From: Plutella xylostella
Lineage: Eukaryota; Arthropoda; Insecta; Lepidoptera; Plutellidae
Length of the DNA: 64,000 nt
Reading direction: 5' to 3'
Assembly: GCF_932276165.1 (NCBI RefSeq)
Contig: NC_063992.1
Coordinates: 4,164,001-4,228,000, forward strand
The position numbers and the translations under genes are program-made. The notes below the pieces were generated by a model. That model was given only the letters and a program-made list of their open reading frames with translations. It was not told the origin of the DNA and ran no database searches. Shown here piece after piece: positions 12,101-24,100 of this stretch (within the stretch, counting starts at the first letter, position 1; the number at the start of each line of letters is the position of its first letter).

Positions 12101-15100
12101 TCTTGTTATACCCACCTTTTATTTATTTCCAGGAAACGAAGACGGTCCGGATGCAGAAGACGAAGACGAACCCCCACAGCCGCCGCCGGACAACCAGACG
12201 CTGCTACGGCTGTTGGAACACCATGAGAAGGTAAATATTACTTGGTTTAGGGTGATAAAAAATATCTGGGGAATATTTTATTTCTTTTTTCTAATTCTGT
12301 GGCGTCTGAATCTCTTTATTAGACAGTGACAGCAAGAATTTTATTCGTCTGATACCATTTATCTGACTATTGAAAAATCAGCCCTTAGAGGTCAGAGTGC
12401 TGAATCTAGTGTCGAAAATTTGGTCTTGAGGAGGTCCACTTCTTGAGTATATATATTCGAATTTTCCACTTCAAACATCTTAGGTCTAGTGTCCTGTGAC
12501 TGAAGGTCTAGATAGACGGTCCTCATTTCAACTGCAATCCAAAGTGTTCTTTGTTTACCTTACTTTCACGACCTATTTCATCAGCCAAAATATAAATTAA
12601 ACTTGCAAAAACAATCCACATTCATACTCACTTCCCTTACAGATCTCCCACATGTTCCGATGCGCCAGAATACAAGGTCTGGACACGACGGAAGGTCTTC
12701 TGTTATTTGGGCGCGAGCACTGCTACGTCATCGATGGATTCACACTTCTGAAGAATAGGGAGATCCGTGACCTGGACAGTTGTCCTGATGATTATGACCC
12801 GATACTGCCAAGCCAGGGCATTCAGCGAAGCAACCAGAGATCCTGCTCCAAGTTTCTGTATGAGGATATAAGGTAATGGAATACGTTTTGATTTGTTAGT
12901 TTGATGTATGTTGATATGATAGTCTTGGCTTTTGCCAGAGAGGTTTAATCGGCTGTAACTGGCTTTCTACTGGGCATTCTGCACTATAGATTGGCAAGTT
13001 GCCTGGCGACCCTCCTTGCGGGGTGAAAGACGCGGAGGGGACGAGGTACCCAAGACGACAGCGGGTAGCGGGAGGGGTAGCGGTGAAGGGCAACGCGTGC
13101 ACTGCATGTCATTGTTACGGCAGTCTCGGCCGCGCAGCCGAGGCGGCCACATGTCTTATATAGTCTGTCATAATTTGAGTGCGACCCACATGAGATCATT
13201 GATCCTGAGACCATTAGTCTTAGGATGAGTGTTGAGGCCTTTTTAATATTATCATTATATTATTATTAGGTACCTATCTATAATTCGTCAACAAAATAAC
13301 GTTAAAAACAACAAATCGTATAATGTCTCAATATAGGGGCTTCTTGTAGAACAGCGTACCGGATCAGTCATGCTACGCGGCTAAAGGTTGGTACTGCGCA
13401 GTCAGATACGAAAAAGTAAACAACAAAGACGAAGAGTCCATATGACAGTGCGTCAGTTGTCAGTTCTTGTAACTAGGAAAGCAACCAAAATTTATGTGAT
13501 TTAATGAAAGTAATTAATGAGCAAAACACAGAGAAAAATTACAAAATTGATGAAATTTTGAAAGAATATGGTCATATCGTGCTTCGCCTACCCCCATACC
13601 ACCCGGAATTAAATCCTATTGAACTTTTGTGGGGGTACGTGAAAGGCGAGCTCGCAAGAACGTCGATTGACTCTAACTTAGATAAAGAGATAAAAGACTT
13701 AGAGTTGCTTTTCTCTAATTATTCGCCTGAAAAGTGGAGAAATTGTGACGACCATGTCATAAAAAATTAAGACGAATATTATAAATCTGATAGAGTATTT
13801 GACGATGTATTGGACAGGTATGTCATTGTTTATTTATAATTTAATGTAAATTAAACATAAAATATTATTGGTGTACACTGAACTAATATGACTGGCGTAC
13901 TCTAGTACACACGGCAACGTCAAATGGTTGGCAGGGCACACTAACGTAGTGTATGTGTGCACACTAACGTTGTCTATGTGTGCATAAACGCAGAAATCAG
14001 TTTTACACACCAGTAACAAACCACACACACACACACACACAACAGCACAAACGAGTTTGCGCGTAGGCAAACGCCCGTATACCGGCTGTGACATAAAAAT
14101 ATCAACCGGTATTGTTAGTTAAATAGTTATAAAATTGAAGTGAAGCAAAATTTCACTGCTTGTGCCTATACACTTCGTAGCTCATTGGTAGAATGTTAGA
14201 CTTATGAAACATAGGTCGTGAGTTCGAGTCCACTGATGGTTATTTTTATTTTTATTTTACCTAATTCAAAGTTTGCGTTATTTAAACGCTGTTGAGTATA
14301 AAATTAATTTATTTGAAACTGACAAATGACTATAAGCTGCATAGCTGTCGACTATTTCTCTTCGCCAAAAATATATGATTCGTTCTTCATTTGAGAATTA
14401 AAACCATTCTACCCTCATATAATATGAATAAACGAAATTTGTTTTTAGTTTTAGTGACAATTCACCTCTGCATCTGCATAGTTATTCACTTTGTGATTAA
14501 TTACTCTTCGCAGTCACTATGGAAAGTCTTAACTTACTTAAACTAAACCATGTTCAAAAAGGCGGAGATAATTGTATTTATATGAACAAAATATTACAAT
14601 TAGTGAAATCGCAAGACGTTTAACGGTAAGTAACATAGAATTGCAAATATTTTACTCTATTTGACTGTTAGAATATTTGTATTTGTATATGCTAAGTGTT
14701 TGTTTTTTTTGTTTGCAGAGGAGAACTGTTCAATTATGGGTTCACCGATACGCAGATTCGGGACATGTAGACAGTAGTCGTCTATACGGATGCATCACCA
14801 CGCCATCGAGAAATCGTAGCTGCACATAGCGCTGATCCGTTCTGCAGCACCCGTTCTACGGCCACAACACATAATCTATCCCTACAAACCGTACGGGTTC
14901 ACTTGCGTGCTGCTGGGTTGCGGTGTCGGAGGCCGGCGAAGAAAATTGCTCTAACCGATCAGCATCGTCGAAACAGAGTGCGTTTTGCGACTGACTATTT
15001 TAAACTTTGGTGCAACAATGTTGTGATATTTAGTGATGAAAAGTCCTTTAAGTCAGACAAGGATGGAGGTAAGATATTATGGCGAAAAAGTGGTGAAAAT

Positions 15101-18100
15101 TATAGTTATTGGGGTTAGCTCAGTAATTTTTATTTTTCCATTTGTATAAGATTTTAGTTATTTTGTTAAATACTTATCATTATTTACAATTATGGGTAAG
15201 CCAATGTGTTAATGATGTTATTGTTACTGAGGTGAGAATAAGTTATCTTATTTCTAGCTAATTAACATGTTGATTCATATAACTAATGACTTGCCTATTT
15301 ACTTTAGTGAAACAGCCAGTCCATCCTTGTCTGATGTTTATTATGATTTAAAACTGCCAATTGAAAATTTTCCTTATTAATATAAACTACAACTATGTTT
15401 TAAAACGAAAAACAACAAAAACGTAACATCCTTAATGTTTATGTTACGGCAAGAATAAATTTGGTAATTTTAACACTTAATAACTTGTTTCATTTACTTT
15501 CTGTGTTGCTTTTATTCGTATATACTACAATACTATTATTAACCATCTTAAAAAATAAATTAAATTTATTAAAAAAACAAAAAAGGAATATTGTAAGTTC
15601 AGTGGGATTTGAACCACTATACCGATTCATGTAAGTCTTGTATCATACCAACTGAGCCATTCAATCTATTACAATGGCTTGCAAAATTTTGCTTCATATC
15701 ATAAAAACAATGAATCATTGTCACTGGCACAACTACATGCTTACAATATCCGTGTGTGGCTTGCCCAGAACTAAATAATTACGTCAACGTCGCCGACACA
15801 CACATACACTACCTGCGTTAGTGTGCCCTGCCAACCATTTAACGTTGCCGTGTGTACATTATACTTTAAAGTAGGTATAATGTTTTTTGGTTTTTGTCTT
15901 AGATTTATAATTGAAGTTAATGAAAACGATGATGAAGATGAGGATGACGACGACGATGAACAAGTTCAAACAGAGAGTGAACATGAAAGTTACATGGAAA
16001 TTGATTTATAAAATTAAACACTTTACAAAAATAAATTCAAATTGGTAGATATTCTGAAGGTAAACATCCAAATTTTAATGCTGTCAAACTATAAATTTTA
16101 AGCTAAATATGACATTTACGGGAACACTCATAGAATAAAATTTTACTTACGTCAGAAATAGTTACAAGCTATCGCGAGATTAATCCGGGCACACTTTTCT
16201 ACGTGTGTAGCATGTCGTGCTACCTCGCCCCCGCCACTTCTTTCACCCCGCAAGGAGGGTCGCCAAGTAACTTGCCACATTATAAATAGAAAGCCTACAA
16301 CTAACAAAACACAATTTTGATATTGGCGTTGTAGTATAGCTACTCAATAGTGACATGAAGATAATTTTTTGCAGAGAGGTGCACAAAAGAAGATACCTCT
16401 TACAGCCCATAGCGTTGGAAGTGTTTTCAAGTGACGGTAGAAACTACTTACTCGCGTTCCCACGAAAAGTACGGAATAAGGTAAGAATTCTCTGCAACAA
16501 TAAATATTTTTTTTCAGTTTAAGCTGAATATACCTTCATTTCTCTTTACGTGTCTCTGTACATGTTGATACCCTTCTGTTCTGTACCATCCTTAGGGCCT
16601 ACTGAAATGAGACTTAAGTCAATAACAAAAAATATATAGTTATATGCACAAATGCTTCACAAGAAGGATCAGCGGGCAAGATGTTTTTCTTTCATTGTCT
16701 TTGAACACTAATATATATTTTTTAACTCTATTCAGGTGTACAGCCGCTTCACAGCCCTAGCGACAGGCATGGCGGACAGCGCGGCCGGCTCCGTGGCGGG
16801 ACAGAAGCGAGGGGTGGCAGTCGAGCAGCCGGGCGGGTTGCTCGCCACTCTCATAGGAGACACGTCGGTCACTCAGCGCTGGCTGGTGAGACATCTACAT
16901 GTTGACAGCCCTAGCTACAGGGATGGCGGCTCGGTACTCAGTCGACGGATAATTTCATAGGCGGTACTCCTCAATTCCTATGACTTCTTGATCACAGACC
17001 CAGTCACAGCATATTCGATTTCGATTTATCGTCTTTTTATTTATAGTTGTAACAAGTTGATACTATATTTGTATGCTGCAATCATTTGACAATGAAAATG
17101 TATTCTGTAATTCAGTAAAAACCTTAAGCTAAAATTTCTCTCTCTTATTTCCAGCGCGGAGAAATCTCCAACTTCCAGTACCTAATGCACCTGAACACCC
17201 TCGCCGGGCGTTCCTACAACGACCTGATGCAATACCCGGTGTTCCCGTGGATCCTGGCAGACTATGACTCTTTGGAGTTGGACTTGAATGACCCGGCTAC
17301 ATTCAGGGATTTGACCAAGCCGATGGGCGCGCAAAGTCCGGACAGACTCGAACAGTTTAGGAAGAGATATAAGGTGAGGAACTGACTGTGCGAATGTTCA
17401 TGAATGGTCATTTTAATAGATAGGTCTGATAATGAGCCGTCCCAACATAACTGTAGCTATAGTAAATTGTATAGCAAACGTGCAATTAGTAAATTGTAAC
17501 CGAATGAGTTTCACCCTCTTATTTAGACTCCGACGATAAGTATTGTGTCTAAGCGTAGCGAGGGCACTAATAGCCCGTGGTTGTAAATTTTGTATAAAAG
17601 CCACTTTCCCTAGAAACAAAAAAACCCTACTCTGGCCCTCTTTTAGGCAATGATTACCTACTTTCAGAGAATGACTCATGAAACTACATCCCCTTCTTCT
17701 CCTCAGGAATGGGACGACCCGCACGGCGAGACGCCCCCCTACCACTACGGCACGCACTACTCGTCCGCCATGATCGTGTGCTCGTACCTGGTGCGCATGG
17801 AGCCCTTCACGCAGCACTTCCTGCGCCTGCAGGGCGGACACTTCGACCTGGCTGACAGGTATACTAGCCACACAAGGGCACATAAACGAAGCCTGAGTAA
17901 AGATCATCAGTCGTCGTATGCCGATGCGCATGGATGACATTATCGTCATACAGCACGCACTACTCCGAAGTCGAAGTCCTCCGGCTAGGTGGGGTGACGA
18001 CTTGCGAAAGGTGGCTGGTAATGATAGGCTGAAGAAGACAGGTAAATGCTGTAGTCAACTTAAGTATTTTTCTCGTTTAAATATCTGGTTCTGTGAGATA

Positions 18101-21100
18101 TAAAGCTGACTCCCTACTTCTGCTGCATATTATGTCGGCGCGAGTACGTTCGATATAAAAAAACAACGATTCTTGATCTTTGTTTCACACCTGGTTGCCG
18201 TCTGGACTATAAAAGAAGAAGCACCTCCGATACTAGATTCATTTAGGGTGACTTGCATAACAAAGTTAATCAAAAGTCGAGCTCTTGACTGAGATGGACG
18301 AATTTGGCATTAAAACTTTTATTTAGTTGGGAGTGCCTTGTTTAATTGGAAGCCATCAAATATAATCAAAGAACTTTTGATTAGATTTGATGGAATTACT
18401 TTTTAATAATTATTAATAACTTAAAATTTTTAAATTGTTTAAATTTTAGTACGATTATATCCACGAAGATAAACAGTGTTATGCAGCACAGTAGTCACAG
18501 TTAATAAAAACTAGTAAGATAACCTAACAGTACTTGTTTTTATTCCAGAATGTTCCACTCGGTGAAAGAAGCCTGGAACTCCGCCTCGAGACACAACATG
18601 GCGGATGTGAAGGAACTCATACCCGAGTTCTTCTACCTGCCCGAATTTCTAGTCAATTCCAATAACTTCGATTTAGGTAAGACATTTTGTTTCTCACTGC
18701 GACGTAGAACAAAATAGTTAGATAGATACATAAGACAATCACATACTATTTGCTCCTTTTCATGCCTACCTACTTTCGGTGGCATGCTTTTTCATAGCAC
18801 TCGAGCTGCCACTGGTCCAGACTATATCGTATACGTACGTGGCCATTAACTAACCAAAATTGCGCGGACCTAGTGCTACATGTATGCCGCTAGATAGCGA
18901 GTCCCATAAAAATTTGCTTAAACTTATTAGACCAAGACCGTCACGTTGCAGATAAGGTGCAAATATTTCAGTTATAAATCAAAGTAATAATATATTTAAC
19001 CAACGATGCTACTTCAACTCATCTCTGTCCCCAGGCTCAAAGCAGTCAGGCGTGGCCCTAGGCGACGTGATCCTCCCTCCATGGGCCAAGGGTGACCCGC
19101 GGGAGTTCATCCGCATGCACCGCGCGGCTCTAGAGTCGGACCACGTGTCGCACCGCCTGCACCACTGGATCGACCTGGTGTTCGGTCACAAGCAGCAGGG
19201 GCCGCCCGCCGTGGAGGCTGCTAATGTGTTCCACCATCTGTTCTATGAGGGGAATGTGGATATTTACAAGTGAGTGGAATTTATTGTATATTAACTATAT
19301 AGTCTCTTTGGAAGAGTAACCTGCACCTGGCTGCCTCGAAGGTTCCAATCTTTGTTCGAAACTGCTTTCTGAAGCGTGTTCTTTAAATCACGCTGGTCCA
19401 CAGCGGTTTGGAGGGTTTATACACCTAGGTGTACTAAATCTAGATATTATGCAGGTTGCCTAATGTTTTTTTCTTTCACGGTAAGAGCAATGCTAAATAT
19501 TCAAAGAACTCATTAGTAGTCAGTGGCTGGATTCGAACCCGCTTCTCTGTCATAAGAAACCTACGTAAGCAATGAGGCTAGGGCTCCCCTCGCGAGTTCA
19601 TCCGCATGCACCGCGCGGCTCTAGAGTCGGACCACGTGTCGCACCGCCTGCATCACTGGATCGACCTGGTGTTCGGCCACAAGCAGCAGGGGCCGCCCGC
19701 CGTGGAGGCTGCTAATGTGTTCCACCATCTGTTCTATGAGGGCAATGTGGATATTTACAAGTGAGTTGGGTGTTCATAAGGCGTGAGAAAAGACTGAGTG
19801 AATACTTTGTACATTGTTTATAATTTAACATAGTCGCAAAATCAGAATCCTTGTTACAACCCTATTTAATTGTAATAAATAGAAAGCATTGAAATACAGG
19901 GTGCTGCAAAAAGAGTATACACGCCGAAGCCTGCGTGTGCAGCATGTTTTATCGAAGCCCGATAATGAAATCAGAATGTCAAAATTCGCGAGACATTTTG
20001 CAACACTCTCTATGGTAAATACAATACAAACTTAAGGCTGTCACTAAAGCTGGAAGAAAATCAGAATCTGTCAAATCTAGTGAGGGGGGGTTGAGGTATG
20101 CGGGGCGTTCTACGGACAGTGACATGAAATTTTAACATAGTACTCGAAAACATAAAAGTGAAGACATGCCACTTTGTTAAAAATATACTAAGTACCTAAG
20201 TAATATTGTTTTGTGATACGAAAATATTTATTTTTATTTGAAAGTATTTTTAATATTTAATAATTAATTATATATTAAGTCGTACCCGTGCCGATATTTA
20301 TACAGGTTGTTGCAAAAAGGGTTTAATACTATGCCGAAACCTACGTGTGCAGCATGTTATTGATGTTATTTCTAAGCCAGGAAATGAAATCAGAATGTAA
20401 AAAAAACGCGAAAATATTATCAGAGTTTAATAGTTCAGGGTGTTGTATTAAACTCTGCCCCCGTGTAATAAAAAAGTATAGTTAGCCGAAAGGGCGTTAC
20501 TCAGGCGTCACTCTGAAAAACTTTTATCCTACGTAATTTTTTATATTCATGAAAAAAACGCTTCTTCATATAATTTTTTTTTGGTCACGTGACCTTTTAG
20601 TTAGACGACCTGTTTTTTTTTGGTGTTTCAAAAGCAGAACAGTAGTTTGCAGAACTCTGCATATACAGGGTGTCACAAAAGGTTACGTAGCTGGCAAAGG
20701 GATATGGGGAGGTCACCAGAAAAATAATAACATGTAAGTACCCCCGCAAGTGGGTACATTAGTACAAGGCGAGAGTGTGTATTTTTTTTTTTAAGTACTT
20801 ATGTGTATTTGGGATATGATAGAAATAATATTTTTGTTTCTTAAAAACCAAAAAATTTACACCTTGCTGCGCTCTTTTGCTCACTGTAAGTACACCTACA
20901 AATATTGCTGTATTAAAAAAAACGGTTTTGTTATAACGATTATAAAAAAAAAGTTATTTTCATGTCAAGGAGTCATTTACCTAATTACGATTTCACTCAA
21001 CAGCAGGTGAACTGAAAAAATAAGTTCTAGTTCTATCATCACTTTAGATCGCAAAAATTGTAACTCCACTTTTCTCGGCGAAAAGTACTCTTTGGTGTCA

Positions 21101-24100
21101 ATAGAAACGTTTTTTGAATTCACATGTTTTCCTCTTTATTCGAAAAAAAAAACTGTATTCCGCATTTTACCATTTGTTTTCCTCTAAACCCCAAACCGTG
21201 ATTTTTAAACAAGAAAACTTAGTAATTATACCCTTTATTCTCATATACAACGTGCGATGTAGGCGAACGTGAACGAAAACTATGCAATAAGCCTTTGTTT
21301 TTATTACTACTTTAGTAAATTACAATAACATACTCAACAATGTTAATTTTTCTTTTGCAATGTTATGTTGTTAAATTAAGATCTAATATTTTATTAACAT
21401 GAAGTTACTTTCAACTTTTTTTTGCATCTATGCGTCGAATCACAGCATGACGGCTGCTGCAGCTTCCTGCTGTCCTGTCCTCCAACCAATCCCACCAGTA
21501 CTGCAGGTTGCGTCGAATACGAGCCATTCTCTTCGACTTGACAAGACAGGTGCTCCCGGAAGGATCATAGATCGCACGGAACCCGTACCGTATAGAGGCA
21601 ACGGACTCCTTTGCAACAGCCCCCCAGATTCGGAAGTAGCCCATGCACTGCATGGCGAGCACAGCTGCAGCAATTTTTTCGTAATGAATCATTGGGATGT
21701 CATCCCCGAAGGAGGCTCTCAGCCTACCTCACGACCTGTGTGACATTAGAAAAATGCACTGTGCCACAGAATAATAACTAGTACCAGGTACAGAAGCCCA
21801 TCTTCGCAATGGCCTGCAAAGAAATATGACTCCATCCCATAAGCAATAAGATCTAATTTAGATCGCGTTCCAGCCGCACACGTTTTTATTTACTTACCTA
21901 CCAATTAATTTTTGAGGGAATATGCGCCTTATTTCACTGGACTACGGTGCATAATAAGTTATACGTGGTTATACGCATTGAAAAAGAAGCCACCTTAGGG
22001 TTGCCTCAGCACCACAGACTACAACGTTTACTAAGCAACGGACTGACTTTGTAAAAAGAATGTCATGTTTTAAAACAAAATTAATTTGAATTTAGAATAC
22101 AAAGCTATTCCAAACTTTTTTTCTATTGGAAATAACCAGTAAAAACAATAACAATTTCATAGTTAAGATATTTTGAAGTACATAAAATATGTATGAATCT
22201 AAGTACCTAAAACATTTAATTTTGTGAAAACATGTTTTTTTTTTCGTTATAATTTATATTATGGATATAATTTATATTATGGTACAGAACGTGTTAGTTT
22301 CGTTAAGCACTAATCCCACTCAGCGCACATTTTATAATCGATTCATTAATACATTTTGAAGGTAGTTGTGTCTGTAAATTTAATACTTTAACGAAAACAA
22401 AATTGGAATAGACTTTGTTCAACGTGGAGAAAAAAAGGGTTTGTAGTTCGGATTAATTTCATTTCAAATAAGGAACGTAGAAGAAATCAATAAAATACTT
22501 AGATTAGTTTTACCTGTCAGCATCTTTTGGTAATCTAAAAAAAATTAAATTTGGATCACGATCCGTATTTAAGCAATTAAATACGGCACAGTATTTTTTT
22601 GCTGCTTTTTTCTTTTTATGTCCATTTTTCTATTCATAAATTTTAATAAATACCTAAATACGACATTTATAAACTAGTACGAAATAGGAACAAATAGCGC
22701 GCGCGTGTATCGTCTTCCGCTTGCGGCAGCCGACTAGATTTGCCCACTCGACGCGGCAGGCGCCAGGCTGGCGCCTGCGCCGCCCACGCGCGGAGTGACA
22801 CAGGCCTGACTGTGCTAACGCCGTTTGCGAGCTTGATTTGCAGGACCGCGTTGTATGCCAAGTTCCACAGCAGAGGGGTCCAAGACCTACCGCTGTGGAA
22901 CTCCGCAACTGAACTTCTTCAGTGAAAACAAACCCTCTCTTTTCGCATCCTTAATGCACTTGTTAGACACGTATGACCTCTGTCAATTTTCTGCAGATAA
23001 GAAGACAAGTGATGGTATACAAGAGCCGCCCTAAAGGTTCGCCCTCTAGGGGATAGAGTTGAACGCGGTTACTATTTTTAAGCAAACAGCCAGCGCAACA
23101 ACTCGCCCGTGGTTCTTATCCTGCTCCGACAGTGAACGAACGCAAAGTATTGTACCCACTATTCGAATCCGCATTTCGGATGCCAAACTGACTGTCCGAA
23201 AGGTCGAAACCGTACCACCACAGAGGTATGACTCGTTCGAAGAGCTTATCAGGCTCTTACAGCAATCAGATGTGTCGGTACACTGAAAGATAATCTACAG
23301 GCCTGCTTTATTTATTTAGGAGCACTAATGGCCTCCTTTCAGTCATTGAGTCACTGGCACTCAGGCTGCGGTTGAACAGGAAGATAGACTATCTAAACAA
23401 ATCATTTTTAGGCTAGTTAAAAAAAACTTTAGGTGGGTAGTATGCCAACTAGAACTACAAATAAAACAGTATTTTTGTCTCCTCTAAAATTTGGTCACGA
23501 GGAGTTACGATGATTACGATCTAAGGTGACGCTGACGATATTTTATACAAGGTATTGAAAAAAGGGTATAAAGCTTAGCCAAAAGTGGATTTAGGTGCCA
23601 TTCTGATCCACTTTTTTTCTACAATTTTGAAAATTCACGTAACAAAACCTTTTACATAGAAACTTATTCGATCACGTGACTTTTTACTATAGAGACCGAA
23701 TTTATTTTTCGAGAATTTCCAAAACTTGAAGAACAAAAGTTGTTCAGAATAACCCCTGAGTCAAACCCTTTCGGCACGGTATACCCTTTTTGCAACATCC
23801 TGTATAGGTAATATCAGGTTTATAAAAGACCTGGGCCTGTAGAGTGAGACTCGGCATGGGGAGTCATAATTTATAGATCTTTTAGGTTGCAGTGGCGAAT
23901 GGGCACTGGTAGCCCTGCCCTTTTCTATAACTATAACTATAGGTAATTTTATGGCAATTTAAAAATGGTATAACATTTATCTATTTGAAAAAATCATTAA
24001 AAATATACATTACCTATCACCCTAATTTAAAAAAAAAAATCAGCCCTTACTTTAAACTTATAACACCCCTCTATTTCCTTCAGGGGTTAAAAAACCTGTG

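Larger units (their letters stand above)
13908..15854 (+). mobile_element. Nested Tc1/mariner-like element with tRNA-like modules in both ends, 1947 bp
   Basis: Terminal inverted repeats start CACACGGCAACGT and continue AAATGGTTGGCAGGGCACAC over about 50 bases; TA flanks both sides (13906, 15855). It lies entirely inside the intron (13818 to 15902) of the host transposase pseudogene. The ends show further inverted similarity inward, including GAAGCAAAATTT and a tRNA-like block at the same 24-base spacing on both sides. It contains a decayed transposase gene. Confidence 0.85.
12986..16283 (+). mobile_element. Older Tc1/mariner-like transposon remnant hosting a second element, intron 17
   Basis: Inverted repeats of about 50 to 60 bases: TGGCAAGTTGCCTGGCGACC at 12992 and the reverse complement of TGGCAAGTTACTTGGCGACC ending at 16277, both followed inward by CTCCTTGCGGGGTGAAAGA. 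TATA lies outside each end. Inside is the 3' part of a transposase gene whose intron contains a different 1.95-kb element. Without that insert the remnant is about 1.35 kb. Confidence 0.8.

Noticed and set aside
14174..15672. Two functional tRNA genes
   Set aside because: A and B boxes are present but D, T and acceptor stems fail to pair, and both belong to the ends of a transposon.
21399..21743. Overlapping frames on both strands as a possible retroelement gene
   Set aside because: No reverse transcriptase, integrase or other domain motif visible; composition looks non-coding.
22861..22902. 11-bp inverted pair as a regulatory hairpin
   Set aside because: A 20-base loop and modest stem in a GC-richer patch; not distinguishable from chance or repeat remnant.
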